From the NCBI RefSeq assembly GCF_050897975.1, contig NZ_JBPAXY010000002.1:372001-436000 (forward strand): a stretch of DNA of 64,000 nucleotides. Reading direction: 5' to 3'. This document shows positions 16,442 through 25,225 of the stretch, piece by piece; the stretch's first letter is position 1, and each line of letters starts with the position of its first letter. Under the pieces are notes generated by a model that saw nothing but the letters and a program-made list of their open reading frames with translations, was not told where the DNA came from and searched no databases. A program made the position numbers and the translations under genes. The DNA is from Pseudooceanicola sp050897975 (GTDB lineage Bacteria; Pseudomonadota; Alphaproteobacteria; Rhodobacterales; Rhodobacteraceae).

Positions 16442-17782
16442 TCAGGCGGTCCAGGCTTCGGCGATCTGCAACAGCCGCTCTTCGCCGCCCGTGGCGCCCA
16501 CCAGCTGCACCCCGCAGGGCAGGCCGCCCGGCGGCGCGGCGAGCGGCAGGGTGATCGCGGGCAAGCCCAGGGCATTGGCGAAGGCGGTGAACACCGCATG
16601 GCCGCGCGGGCCGACCGGGGCGCCGTCGATCGTCTGGGGGTGGCTGTCGCCCTTGGGCCAGGACAGGGCGGCAATAGCGGGGGTCATCAGCAGGTCGAAG
16701 CCCGCCACGGCCGTTTCATAGCTCAGCCGCATCTCTTCGATGGCGACCAGGGCGCCGGCATAGGCGCGCGCGTCCAGGCCCCGGCCCGTCTCGGCCATGG
16801 CGGACACCGCCGGGCCTGCGGTGGCGCCGATCCTCGGGTCCGCCGCGCAGAGCCAGGCGACCCCGGCGGTGCTGATCACCGGCCAGATGGCATCGGTGCG
16901 GGCCACGGCGTCGAAACTGTCGAGGGTGACCACCTCGTGCCCCTGGGCGCGCAGCTGATCCGCCGCCCCGTCGCTGCGGCGCAGGATCTCGGCCGCGACG
17001 GGCTGATCGGTGAAATGGCGGGCGTAAAGGATGCGCTGCGGCGCCGGGGCGCGCGGGCCCTCGGGCACGGGGGCCTCTGCCTCGGCCAGCCAGTGGAACA
17101 TGGCGGCCACGTCCCGGGCGTCGCGCCCGATGGGCCCCACCACCTCGAAGGCGCCCAGGATCGCCGGAAAGCCCGCGCCGCGCCGGATCCTTCCCGTGCC
17201 GGGCTTCAGCCCGAACAGCCCCCCATGGGCCGCAGGCCGCCGGATCGAGCCGCCGCCGTCGGTACAAAGCGCCAGCGGCCCGATCCCCGCCGCCAGTGCC
17301 GCCACGGCCCCGCCGCTGGACCCGCCGGGGGTCAGCTCGGGGGCAAAGGGGAGGCCGGTGGCGCCGAAGATCCGGTTGTCGGTATAGCCCTGCACCGTCA
17401 GCTCGGGCACGTTGGTCTTGGCAAACAGCACCGCGCCCCCCGCCCGCAGCCGCGCCACCGGCAGCTCGTCCTGATCGGGGATATGCTCGGCCAGCCCGGG
17501 ATTGCCCCAAGTGGCGGGCAGACCGGCCTGCAACAGGTTGTCCTTGACGCTGATCGGCACCCCATCCAGCGGCGACAGCGGCGCGCCCGCCGCCCAGCGG
17601 GCGGTGCTGGCGGCGGCCATGGCGCGCGAGGCGGCATCGTCGCGGGCGATCACCGCGTTGATCTGCGGGTTGATCGCGTCGCAACGCGCCAACACGCTGT
17701 CCAGCGCCTGGGCGGGGGTGAAGGCCCCTGCCCCATAGCCCGCGACCAGTTCATGGGCAGAGAGGGTCCAAAGCTCGGCCAT
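16442..17782 (-). CDS. Amidase-signature family hydrolase of a ring-opening operon
   Basis: A 446-residue amidase-signature enzyme. The Ser-cisSer-Lys triad is visible as Lys80 (VPISVKDN), Ser155 (TPGGSSGGA) and Ser179 (DGGGSIRRPA). It is the last gene of the operon, two bases after the ring-opening amidohydrolase 1 gene, so it probably cleaves the linear ureido or amide product. By family analogy it could act like AtzE (carboxybiuret hydrolase) or a ureidomalonase. There is no AtzF C-terminal allophanate domain and no small AtzG partner gene. ATG 17782 (MAELWTLSA) starts the family-length protein; upstream in-frame codons overlap the preceding gene. The substrate is inferred only from context. 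Confidence 0.88.
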   Translation of the reverse strand: MAELWTLSAHELVAGYGAGAFTPAQALDSVLARCDAINPQINAVIARDDAASRAMAAASTARWAAGAPLSPLDGVPISVKDNLLQAGLPATWGNPGLAEHIPDQDELPVARLRAGGAVLFAKTNVPELTVQGYTDNRIFGATGLPFAPELTPGGSSGGAVAALAAGIGPLALCTDGGGSIRRPAAHGGLFGLKPGTGRIRRGAGFPAILGAFEVVGPIGRDARDVAAMFHWLAEAEAPVPEGPRAPAPQRILYARHFTDQPVAAEILRRSDGAADQLRAQGHEVVTLDSFDAVARTDAIWPVISTAGVAWLCAADPRIGATAGPAVSAMAETGRGLDARAYAGALVAIEEMRLSYETAVAGFDLLMTPAIAALSWPKGDSHPQTIDGAPVGPRGHAVFTAFANALGLPAITLPLAAPPGGLPCGVQLVGATGGEERLLQIAEAWTA

Positions 17783-17784
17783 TC

Positions 17785-18849
17785 TCACTCTACCTTCGCG
17801 ATGACGGCGATCGGGGCGGCGCCGGGGGCGCATTGGTGCTCTGTCCCGCCAGACAGGAAGATCGCCGGATCGCCGGTGACCGAGGCGATGACGCCCCCGA
17901 CCGCCGCGCGGGCGTGGCGTTCATAGTTGATGTCGGCATCCGACAGCATGGTGGTCCGGCGCCCGCGCAGGGTCGCCTGGGCCTCGGCCTTGGCAAAGAC
18001 CGCCGTGGGGGCGCCGCCCGCCTCGGTAATGGCGGCGCGCACCGCCTCGGCGTCGATGGCATCGCGCAGGATGGCATGGCCGATGCGGAAATCCCCCGCC
18101 GCCCCCGGCGCATTGCCGAACAGCAGCACCTCGCATTTCGTCAACTCGCCCCCGGCCGAGGTCGAGGCGACGGCAGAGAAGAGATCCAGCCGCGTGGCAA
18201 TGGCCTCTTCGGTCACTTCCGCGGCGTCGACCTCTCCGAGCGCCAGCGCGACGCCCAGAGCCATGGCGCCCCGGGCATAGGGTTTCGAGCCGTTGGGATC
18301 CTCGGTCACCACCCCCACCCCACGCGCGGCGGCCTCCGATATGCGCGCGGGCGTCAGCAGCGGGCCCTTTACCTGCACGTAATGCACATCCGCCGGATCG
18401 CTGATGCCCGCATCCTCCAGGGCGCGCAGGGTGGCGTCGCGCACCGCCGCCACATGGGCCATGCGGCCCACCTCTTCGGGGGCCAGATCGGGGGACATGG
18501 CCAGGCCAAGCGCCAGGCGCCCCTCGGGCGAGGCGCCCGCGCCCGGCGCGCGGGTAAAGACCGTCGCATGGGGCGACAGCACCCCCTCGGTGCCGCCGGA
18601 CCAGACGAAGGCCACCTGGTCCTGCACCGCCTCGGGCGTCTGGCCGCGCGCCTCTGCCAGGGTCTGGGCGAAACACATCGTGGCCAGGGCGCGGGTGAAG
18701 TCATTCGCCCCGCCGTTGCCCTCGGTCTTGCCGATCACCGCCGCCACGGCGGCCGGGTCGATGGCGCCGCTGTCGATCAGCGCCCGCAATTCGCCCGTGT
18801 CGGCAGGCGAGGCCATGCCGATCTTGTGCACTCCGACTTTCATGCTCAT
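17785..18849 (-). CDS. Ring-opening amidohydrolase 1 (cyanuric acid hydrolase / barbiturase family)
   Basis: A 354-residue member of the AtzD/barbiturase family, whose threefold-repeat fold opens cyclic amides such as cyanurate or barbiturate. Each repeat shows its Lys, Arg and Ser: Lys41/Arg53/Ser84 (GKTEGNG, WSGGTEG), Lys161/Arg193/Ser231 (VQVKGP, STSAGGE) and Lys287/Arg311 or Arg314/Ser333 (FAKAEA, LSGGTEHQ). Spacing matches the family, so the enzyme looks active. The start at 18849 overlaps the permease stop by one base; an ATG at 18843 (MKVGVHKIG) is the alternative. Cyanurate versus barbiturate specificity cannot be decided by eye. A second, diverged paralogue sits at the head of the same operon. 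Confidence 0.93.
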   Translation of the reverse strand: MSMKVGVHKIGMASPADTGELRALIDSGAIDPAAVAAVIGKTEGNGGANDFTRALATMCFAQTLAEARGQTPEAVQDQVAFVWSGGTEGVLSPHATVFTRAPGAGASPEGRLALGLAMSPDLAPEEVGRMAHVAAVRDATLRALEDAGISDPADVHYVQVKGPLLTPARISEAAARGVGVVTEDPNGSKPYARGAMALGVALALGEVDAAEVTEEAIATRLDLFSAVASTSAGGELTKCEVLLFGNAPGAAGDFRIGHAILRDAIDAEAVRAAITEAGGAPTAVFAKAEAQATLRGRRTTMLSDADINYERHARAAVGGVIASVTGDPAIFLSGGTEHQCAPGAAPIAVIAKVE

Positions 18850-19628
18850 CACTTTCCGCCCCAGTGGACAAACCGCGCCTCGATCAGGGTAAAGAGCATG
18901 TTCATCACATAGCCCAATGCCCCCGCCGCGAAGATCGAGGCGTACATCTCGGGCATGTTGAAGATCATCTGCGCGTCGATGATCCGCTTGCCCAGCCCAT
19001 CGGAGGAACCGATAAACATCTCGGCCACGATCACGATGACCAGCGCCATGCTGACCCCCGAACGCAGGCCGATGAAGGTTTGCGGCAGGCTTTCCCAGAT
19101 CGTCACGTCCCACAGGATGCGCATCTTCGACGCCCCCATGACCCGGGCCGCCAGCTGCCGCAGCTGGCGGGCGTTCATCACCCCATAGGCGGTGTTGAAC
19201 AGGATGATCAGCGCCGCGCCAAAGGCCGCCACGGCGATCTTGGCCTCTTCACCGATGCCGAAGAAGACCAGGAACAGCGGGAACATGGCCGAGGCCGGGG
19301 TCGAGCGGAAGAAGTCGATCAGGAACTCGACCGAGCGATAGAGCTTGTCGGAAGAGCCAAGCGCCACGCCCAGGGGCACGGCCATCACCGTGGCAATGGC
19401 GAAGGACAGCATGGTGCGCACGATGGTGCGCCAGAAATCATGGCCCAGGCTGCCCTCGGCCATGCCCTCGACGAAGGCGGCCCAGGATTGCGCGGGCGAG
19501 GGCAGCAGCACCGGATCCACCAGTTCCGCCGCATGGGCAAAGGCCCAGAGGCCAATCAGCGCCAGCGCGCCCAGCACCGGCTGCACCCATCCCATGCGGG
19601 TCAGGATTTTGGTCAGTTTCGCGGTCAT
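18849..19628 (-). CDS. ABC transporter permease (SsuC/TauC/NrtB family)
   Basis: A 259-residue inner-membrane permease with about six hydrophobic segments, for example VLGALALIGLWAFAHA near the N-terminus. A cytoplasmic coupling loop follows the pattern RQLAARVMGASKMRILWDV. It pairs with the ATPase gene (four-base ATGA overlap upstream) and the binding protein, forming an importer for small polar or aromatic solutes. In this operon the cargo is probably the N-heterocycle that the two amidohydrolases open, or its precursor; this is inferred from context. Confidence 0.9.
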   Translation of the reverse strand: MTAKLTKILTRMGWVQPVLGALALIGLWAFAHAAELVDPVLLPSPAQSWAAFVEGMAEGSLGHDFWRTIVRTMLSFAIATVMAVPLGVALGSSDKLYRSVEFLIDFFRSTPASAMFPLFLVFFGIGEEAKIAVAAFGAALIILFNTAYGVMNARQLRQLAARVMGASKMRILWDVTIWESLPQTFIGLRSGVSMALVIVIVAEMFIGSSDGLGKRIIDAQMIFNMPEMYASIFAAGALGYVMNMLFTLIEARFVHWGGK

Positions 19629-20515
19629 GTCTTGCGCACTTCCCTTTGGAAGATCTCCAGCGAGCGGGCCTTCACGTCGATAAATTCGGGCGTCACCGTG
19701 GTTTCCACGGTCCGCGGACGCGGGGCGGTGAAGGGGATGCGGGCGGCCACGGTGGTGGGCTTGCGGGTCAGCAAAAGCACCTCGTCGGCCAGCTCGACCG
19801 CCTCGTCCAGGTCGTGCGAGACCAGCAGCGAGGTGATCTGCATCTCGGTCAGCACCGATTGCAGCTTGTCGCGCAGGAACAGGGTCATCTCGTAGTCCAG
19901 CGCCGAAAACGGCTCGTCCAGGAACAGCACCTCGGGGTCGGTGACCAGGGCGCGCATGATCGACACCAGCTGCTGTTGCCCCCCCGACAGCTCGTAGGGA
20001 TAGCGGTTCAGGTCGATCGAAACGTTGAAACTGGCCAACAGCTTCTCGACCCGCGCGTCCTTCTCCGCCTTCGACAGCTTCAGGAACTTCAGCGGATAGC
20101 GGATATTGTCGATGGCGCGCAGCCAGGGGAAACCGGCCTCGCGGTAGTTCTGGAAGACATAGCCGATCTTGGTTTCACGCGCCGTCTTGCCGTCGAACAG
20201 GATCTGGCCCGCGTCATAGTCCAGGATGCCCGAGATCATGTTGATCAGGGTGGACTTGCCGCAGCCATTGGGCCCGAAGATCGACACCACCTTGCCGCGC
20301 GGCAGGTCCAGGTCGAAATCCTTGTACAGGACGGTGCCGTCCGGAAAGGTCTTGGTCAGGCCGCGAATGGTGATGTGGGTGCCCGGTGCGAACCAGCGCA
20401 GGCGGTCGGACAGATCGCCGCCCTGGGCCGGGCCGCCCCCCCCCACGGTCGCCGCCGCGGGGGGGGAGAGGTCTGCACCCTCATCCTTGGGGGGAACAGG
20501 CAGGGTCAAATTCAC
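19625..20515 (-). CDS. ABC transporter ATP-binding protein (SsuB/TauB/NrtD family)
   Basis: A 296-residue ATPase. Walker A is GPNGCGKST, the signature LSGGQQQ, Walker B VLFLDEPFSALD, and the H-loop SHDLDEA. All are canonical, unlike the nitrate ATPase. The first ~45 residues are a Gly/Pro/Ala-rich extension before the ABC domain begins at about HITIRGLTKTF. The start is a GTG overlapping the stop of the binding-protein gene (GTGA). A later start would remove the odd extension but would lose the coupling. It energises the permease encoded next. Confidence 0.9.
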   Translation of the reverse strand: MNLTLPVPPKDEGADLSPPAAATVGGGGPAQGGDLSDRLRWFAPGTHITIRGLTKTFPDGTVLYKDFDLDLPRGKVVSIFGPNGCGKSTLINMISGILDYDAGQILFDGKTARETKIGYVFQNYREAGFPWLRAIDNIRYPLKFLKLSKAEKDARVEKLLASFNVSIDLNRYPYELSGGQQQLVSIMRALVTDPEVLFLDEPFSALDYEMTLFLRDKLQSVLTEMQITSLLVSHDLDEAVELADEVLLLTRKPTTVAARIPFTAPRPRTVETTVTPEFIDVKARSLEIFQREVRKT

Positions 20516-21495
20516 ATCGCCCCCGCAATGTCACCGGCCACCACCGGCTTGGCCACCACGCCCAGGTCGACACCGATGTCGAGGAAGGTCTGGAATTCGC
20601 CCATTTCCGCCTCGGTCATGTCAGAGACCATGGTGAAATGCGCCAGCGGCACGGTGGCGGTCAGGGCCTCGGGCACCTTCATGTCGGTCAGCAGGTCGCG
20701 CGCCGTGGGATCGTCGTTGGCATCCGCCACCGCCTTGGCCCAGGCCGCGGCGAAACGGGCGGCCACCTCGGGGCGCTCTTCCAGCATCTTGCCAGAGACG
20801 GCGGCCCCGGCGGCATAGGCCTCGGCGCTTTCGTCCTTCATCAGGTACTTGGCGATCACGCCGGTTTCCAGACGCTTGGCGATGCCGTTCTCGACCATGA
20901 TCGAGGCCAGCGCCTCGAGCGTGTAGCCGCCGTCGAAATTGCCGCTTTGCATGGCGCCGACATGGTTGCCCATGCCCTGTTCCTGGATCATGAACTCGTC
21001 CTCGCCCAGGCCCGAGGCAATCAGGCTGGCCTTGGCCGCGCCCAGGTTGGCGGGGCCGGGGGCCGAGAACAGGTTGGCGCCCTTCAGATCGGCAATCGAG
21101 GTGGCGGTGCTGTCGGGCTTCACCACGAACTGTTCCATCACGTATTCGCTGTTCTGGCCGTAAAGGGCGATGAACTGCATCGTGCCGGGGCGCAGGGCGT
21201 TGATATTGGCGCCTTCCAGGGTGACCAGGTTCGAGGTGGCGTCGATGTCACCGCTGACCATGGCCTGCACGATCAGGGGATGGGTGCCGATGAACACCGG
21301 CTCGACCTCCAGGTCGGCCTCGGCGAAATAGCCGCGCTCGGCAGCGATGTAATAGGGCAGGGCAGAGCCTGCGACGAAGACGCCGACCTTGACCTTGTCG
21401 GCGGCCGTGGCCGAGACGGCCATGGCGGTGGACAGGGCAAGGCCGAGGCCGATCTGACCGAGGCCAGCGAGAACTTTGCGACGGGTGTCTTTCAT
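20512..21495 (-). CDS. ABC transporter substrate-binding protein (NMT1/TauA/SsuA-like)
   Basis: A 327-residue periplasmic binding protein. The N-terminus MKDTRRKVLAGLGQIG followed by a hydrophobic stretch and ATAADK has a twin arginine and could be exported by Tat or Sec. The mature domain starts VGVFVAGSALPYYIAAERGYF and contains the family's SGDIDATSN and SAPGPANLG segments. Members bind sulfonates, taurine, hydroxymethylpyrimidine-like or other small heterocycles; the ligand is not readable. It is separated by 75 bases from the monooxygenase gene and overlaps the ATPase gene. Confidence 0.9.
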   Translation of the reverse strand: MKDTRRKVLAGLGQIGLGLALSTAMAVSATAADKVKVGVFVAGSALPYYIAAERGYFAEADLEVEPVFIGTHPLIVQAMVSGDIDATSNLVTLEGANINALRPGTMQFIALYGQNSEYVMEQFVVKPDSTATSIADLKGANLFSAPGPANLGAAKASLIASGLGEDEFMIQEQGMGNHVGAMQSGNFDGGYTLEALASIMVENGIAKRLETGVIAKYLMKDESAEAYAAGAAVSGKMLEERPEVAARFAAAWAKAVADANDDPTARDLLTDMKVPEALTATVPLAHFTMVSDMTEAEMGEFQTFLDIGVDLGVVAKPVVAGDIAGAM

Positions 21496-21570
21496 GGGGA
21501 AACTCCTGTTGGGGGGCTTTTCTTGGTTTTTGTCTTGCTTAGGTCTTGATCTTGGGGAGAGGGGGTGCGC

Positions 21571-22782
21571 TCAGGCCTCTTGCAGAAGCCCGTCCGGCAC
21601 GCCGAAGTCGTTGTAAAGCTGGGAAAGTTTCGCCTGGAACGGCGGCTCTGTCTTCTTGGCGGTGCCGCTGATCGGGTCGCCGCCCGCCAGCAGGGTGTCG
21701 CTGGCCTCCATCGAGAAATCCATCACGAAGCGCAGCCGGTCCTGGCGGGCACGGGTGATCGTTTCCAGCCACAATTCGGTGTCGTACTGACCTGCCGCAG
21801 ACAGGGCGCGGATCACCTCCAGCGCGGCACAGCTGCTTTCGATGGCCTGGGTGGCGCCCTGACCCAGGGTCGGCACCATGCCGTTGGAACTGTCGCCAAG
21901 GTACAGGATGTTCACCCCGGTCTCGCGCAGGCACAGCGGGCTTTCCTGCAACCGGGCCCAGTGCAGATCGACGGTCGGATCGGTGATCAGATCCACCAGC
22001 CAACGGCCCTGCTCGCCCAGGATGCCATCGGCGGGGGTGAAGATGCGGCGCAGGCCTTCGCGGGTCTTCATTTCCTCCGGGATCTCGGCGCCCACGGGGA
22101 TGGGGAAGGTGCCGGACATATAGATGCTGTCCTCGGGCACGCGGTAGCCCAGCAGGCGGGCGGGGCCGTTGAACCACTGCTCATAGTCCTCGATCAGCCC
22201 GCCGCTGGTGTTGGGCACCAGCAGGCGGAAGATGCCGACGCCGACCTGGCGGGCGTTGATCGGGCCGTGGAATTGCGCCCGCAGCTGCGAAAACCGCCCG
22301 TCCGCCGCGATCAGCAGATCGACGTCGTCGAGGGTCCGCGCCACACCCGCCTCGGTAAAGGCGATGTCGACCCGGCCCGTGCCGTCGGTCTTGGGGGTCA
22401 CCGCCGTGATATCACAGCTGTAGCGGATACGCGCGCCCGCCGCCTCGCGCAGCACACGGTAGAGCTCGGCCCAACGCAGGCGCCAGCCCTCGACGGGGGC
22501 GATATCCTTCAGCGCCAGTTTCATAAGTTCCTGCCCGCCCATGGTCGAGACGCGCCAACTGCTCCAGGCGAAGGAGGCGGCCTCGATCCGGCGCGCCAGA
22601 TCGGGGTCGGTGGCCAGAAGGGCCTGCACCGCGTTCGGGCCAAGGTTCAGGCCCGTGCCCGCCTCGGCATGGTCGCCCGGGGCGATCCGTTCCAGGCAAT
22701 GCACCTCGACGCCTGGGACATCCGCCAGGCCGCGCGCCATGATGCTACCGCCCACACCGGCGCCGATAATCGCGATCTTCAT
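21571..22782 (-). CDS. Class A FAD-dependent monooxygenase
   Basis: A 403-residue flavoprotein hydroxylase of the PHBH/UbiH superfamily. GAGVGGSIMARGL (residues 7-19) is the dinucleotide-binding motif, DVDLLIAADGRFSQLR the DG motif and LGDSSNGMVPTLGQGATQAIE (split by Gly-Asp) the FAD ribityl motif. Such enzymes hydroxylate activated aromatic or heteroaromatic rings using NAD(P)H and oxygen; HpxO-type urate hydroxylases and pyridine hydroxylases are relatives. Its start overlaps the ring-opening amidohydrolase 2 stop (ATGA). The likely role is hydroxylating a heterocycle to make it a substrate for ring opening. The substrate is unknown. Confidence 0.9.
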   Translation of the reverse strand: MKIAIIGAGVGGSIMARGLADVPGVEVHCLERIAPGDHAEAGTGLNLGPNAVQALLATDPDLARRIEAASFAWSSWRVSTMGGQELMKLALKDIAPVEGWRLRWAELYRVLREAAGARIRYSCDITAVTPKTDGTGRVDIAFTEAGVARTLDDVDLLIAADGRFSQLRAQFHGPINARQVGVGIFRLLVPNTSGGLIEDYEQWFNGPARLLGYRVPEDSIYMSGTFPIPVGAEIPEEMKTREGLRRIFTPADGILGEQGRWLVDLITDPTVDLHWARLQESPLCLRETGVNILYLGDSSNGMVPTLGQGATQAIESSCAALEVIRALSAAGQYDTELWLETITRARQDRLRFVMDFSMEASDTLLAGGDPISGTAKKTEPPFQAKLSQLYNDFGVPDGLLQEA

Positions 22783-23933
22783 GCCACCGCTCCTTCTGTC
22801 TGGGGATCCCCGGCTTCGGCGATGACGGCGATCAAGCCGCCGCCATAGGGGCCCTGATGTTCGGCCCCGCCCGAGACGAAAATCCGTGTTTCTCCGGCCA
22901 CCCCGGCCACCAGCCCGCCGACGGCGCCGCGAATATGGCGCTGCGGGTCGATGTCGGTATCGTTCAGCATGGTGTGCCGCGCGCCGTGGATCTGGCCGCT
23001 TTGATCCGGTTCGCATTTCACGAAAATGGCCTTCAGCCGCGCCCGTTCCGCCGCGCAGACCTGGGCGCCGGGGCCAAAGCCCAGGTCCTGGAACACCCCC
23101 TGAACCGAGGGCAGGTCGATGGCATCTTCCATGGCCCGATGCGCGATGCGCAGCGGCCCGGACCAGGCCGCGCTCATGCCCAGCACGATGACCTCGTTGC
23201 ACAGCACCTCGACCCCGGACGAGATGCTGGCGCAGGTGCTGTACAGGTCGAAATCGGCCAGGAAGGCGGCATCGTCCAGCTGTGCTTCGGTGATCTCTCC
23301 GGTGGCCAGGGCGACGCCCAGGGCCCCGGCGGCGCGCGCCCGCGCCATCGACACGGCGGCATTGGGGGCGGGCACCGCCCGGCCCGCGGCGCGCAGATCG
23401 GCGATGCGCCCCGAGGTCAGGCAGGGCACCTTCACCTGGACGAAGTGCAGATCGCCCGGATCGGTCAGCCCCGCATCGGCCATGGCGGCGCGCACGGTCT
23501 GGGCCACCATGACCGCATGATCGCGGGTGCCGACCAGGTCAAAGGGCATGTCGACCGAACAGGCCGCGCCGATGGCCAGTGCCGGATTGCTCTCACTTGT
23601 GCCGGCCTTTGCGGCGCTGCGGCATAGCACGGTGTAATGCGGCGACAGCACCCCTTCGGTGCCGCCCGACAGGATGCAGGGCAGTTTGCGGGCCAGCGCC
23701 TCGGGCGTCTCGTTCAGGTAGCCGGACAGCAGATGCATCAGACGGTCGGTGAAATAGCCGCGGGTGAAGTCGTTCACACCGCCGTTTCCTTCGGTCTTGC
23801 CGATCACCGCGACGATCTCTTGCGCCGCCAGTTCGCCCGTGGCCAACAGCTCGGCCAGGGCCGAAAGATCCCCGGGATGCGCCATCGAAAGTCTGTACAC
23901 CTTGGCCTGCACGTCTGCCTCGCTTGTCATCAT
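22779..23933 (-). CDS. Ring-opening amidohydrolase 2 (cyanuric acid hydrolase / barbiturase family)
   Basis: A 384-residue paralogue of the enzyme at 17785-18849. The three repeats keep their residues: Lys46/Arg58/Ser89 (GKTEGNGG, LSGGTEG), Lys168/Arg200/Ser239 (VQVKVP, ASISSGVE) and Lys306/Arg332 or Arg335/Ser354 (FVKCEP, VSGGAEHQ). It is 30 residues longer and differs around the second and third repeats (KVPCLTSGR, AEHQGPYGGG), which points to a different ring substrate or a hetero-oligomer. It is the first structural gene after the LysR regulator and overlaps the monooxygenase gene. Two adjacent ATG codons (23933, 23930) are possible starts. Confidence 0.92.
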   Translation of the reverse strand: MMTSEADVQAKVYRLSMAHPGDLSALAELLATGELAAQEIVAVIGKTEGNGGVNDFTRGYFTDRLMHLLSGYLNETPEALARKLPCILSGGTEGVLSPHYTVLCRSAAKAGTSESNPALAIGAACSVDMPFDLVGTRDHAVMVAQTVRAAMADAGLTDPGDLHFVQVKVPCLTSGRIADLRAAGRAVPAPNAAVSMARARAAGALGVALATGEITEAQLDDAAFLADFDLYSTCASISSGVEVLCNEVIVLGMSAAWSGPLRIAHRAMEDAIDLPSVQGVFQDLGFGPGAQVCAAERARLKAIFVKCEPDQSGQIHGARHTMLNDTDIDPQRHIRGAVGGLVAGVAGETRIFVSGGAEHQGPYGGGLIAVIAEAGDPQTEGAVA

Positions 23934-24027
23934 ATGCGGGTCAGACTGGCGCAGAATGCTGCACTGCGAATAGAACCAATTTCCTACATGGGTGAGAGCA
24001 AAATGTGTGCACTCAGCCCCGCAGCGC

Positions 24028-24927
24028 CTAGATCTGGGACATGGCCTGTTTCACCGTCTCGATGAAACTCAGCGTCGGCAGGGGCAGGGTGCGGTCCTTG
24101 CGGGCGGCAAAGATCAGGCGCCCGCCGCGCAATTCGGGATCCACCAGGGGCACCGCCTTCAGCGCGCCGGTCACCTCTTCCTCGCGGGTGCCCACCTCGA
24201 ACTGGAAACAGATCGCATCGGTGCGCTGCGCATAGGCCTTGAGGGCGCGCATCGTATTGGCCTCCAGCACCACGTTCAGCGACAGGCGGTGGCGGGCGAT
24301 CACCGCCTCCAGCAGGGCGCGGCCGCCGAAAGAGCGCGGCCCCATGGCCAGGGGATAGGGCTGGCAATCGCTCAGCCGCAACTTGCTGCGACCGGCCAGC
24401 GGATGGTCGGGGCGCATCATCGCGAACAGCGGCTGCGGCACCGCCGCGATCTCGTCCAGATCCTTGCCGGGGGTCGGGTCATGGGCCAGCAGCAGATCGG
24501 TCTCATCGCTCATCAGGGCGCGCAACAGGTCGCTGGTGGCGCCCACCAGCAGCTTGAAATGCACCCCCGGGTGATGGTCCTGAAAGCTGGTGATCGCGTC
24601 CTGGATAAAGTCGTTGGCCACCGAATGGGCCACGGCAATAGAGACATTGCCGCGCACCAGCCCGCGCAGCTGGCGGATCTGGGCATTGGCGGTTTCCACG
24701 TCCGAGATATTGCGCCGGATCGCGGTCAGGATCACCTCGCCCGCAGAGGTCAGCCGCACCCCGCGCGGCAGCCGCTCGAACAGGGGCATCCCCAGTTCCT
24801 CTTCGATCTCCAGGATCTTGCGGTTCAGCGAGGTCGAGGCGACATGCAGCCGGGCCGCCGCCTTGCGGATGGACCCGGCGGTGGCGACGGCGTCGAGATA
24901 GACGTAATCCCTGGGCGGGCGAAACAT
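24028..24927 (-). CDS. LysR-family transcriptional regulator of the ring-opening operon
   Basis: A 299-residue LysR regulator. The N-terminal winged HTH is visible in VATAGSIRKAAARLHVASTSLNRKILEIEEELG, given here as two parts around ARLHVAS. A co-inducer domain runs from about residue 90 (NVSIAVAHSVANDFI). It is transcribed in the same direction as the operon it precedes, with a 94-base gap before the amidohydrolase 2 gene, rather than divergently. It may therefore be cotranscribed or have an internal promoter in the gap. It most likely responds to the heterocycle or an intermediate. No clear LysR T-N11-A box was identified with confidence. Confidence 0.9.
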   Translation of the reverse strand: MFRPPRDYVYLDAVATAGSIRKAAARLHVASTSLNRKILEIEEELGMPLFERLPRGVRLTSAGEVILTAIRRNISDVETANAQIRQLRGLVRGNVSIAVAHSVANDFIQDAITSFQDHHPGVHFKLLVGATSDLLRALMSDETDLLLAHDPTPGKDLDEIAAVPQPLFAMMRPDHPLAGRSKLRLSDCQPYPLAMGPRSFGGRALLEAVIARHRLSLNVVLEANTMRALKAYAQRTDAICFQFEVGTREEEVTGALKAVPLVDPELRGGRLIFAARKDRTLPLPTLSFIETVKQAMSQI

Positions 24928-25081
24928 GGGGCCTTCCTCTTGGGGGACTGGGGCCAGCCACCCTAGGCCCAGCCCCGGACCAAAGGCCAGCGCGCCCGGC
25001 GCTGTCGCGGCCGCGCGCAGGTCAGGTGATCACCAGAGCGGCAGATCGGGCGGGCAGGGGAGAGAGAGGGGGGGGGAAGCG

Positions 25082-25157
25082 TGGTGCCGGTGAAGGGACT
25101 CGAACCCCCGACCCCATCATTACGAATGACGTGCTCTACCAGCTGAGCTACACCGGC
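25082..25157 (-). tRNA. tRNA-Thr (anticodon CGT)
   Basis: On the reverse strand GCCGGTG pairs with CACCGGC as acceptor stem. The D arm is GCTCAGCTGGTAGAGC. The anticodon stem CGTCA/TGATG encloses TTCGTAA with anticodon CGT, and the T arm holds GGTTCGAGTCC. Discriminator A and an encoded CCA follow, so the 76-base gene including CCA is 25082-25157. It reads ACG codons. No break or insertion is seen. Confidence 0.97.
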
Positions 25158-25225
25158 ACGCTTCCTGTCAGGACCCGCGAACGGGGCCTTGTGGGCCGGG
25201 GCTATAACACCCCGGCGGCGGTTGG

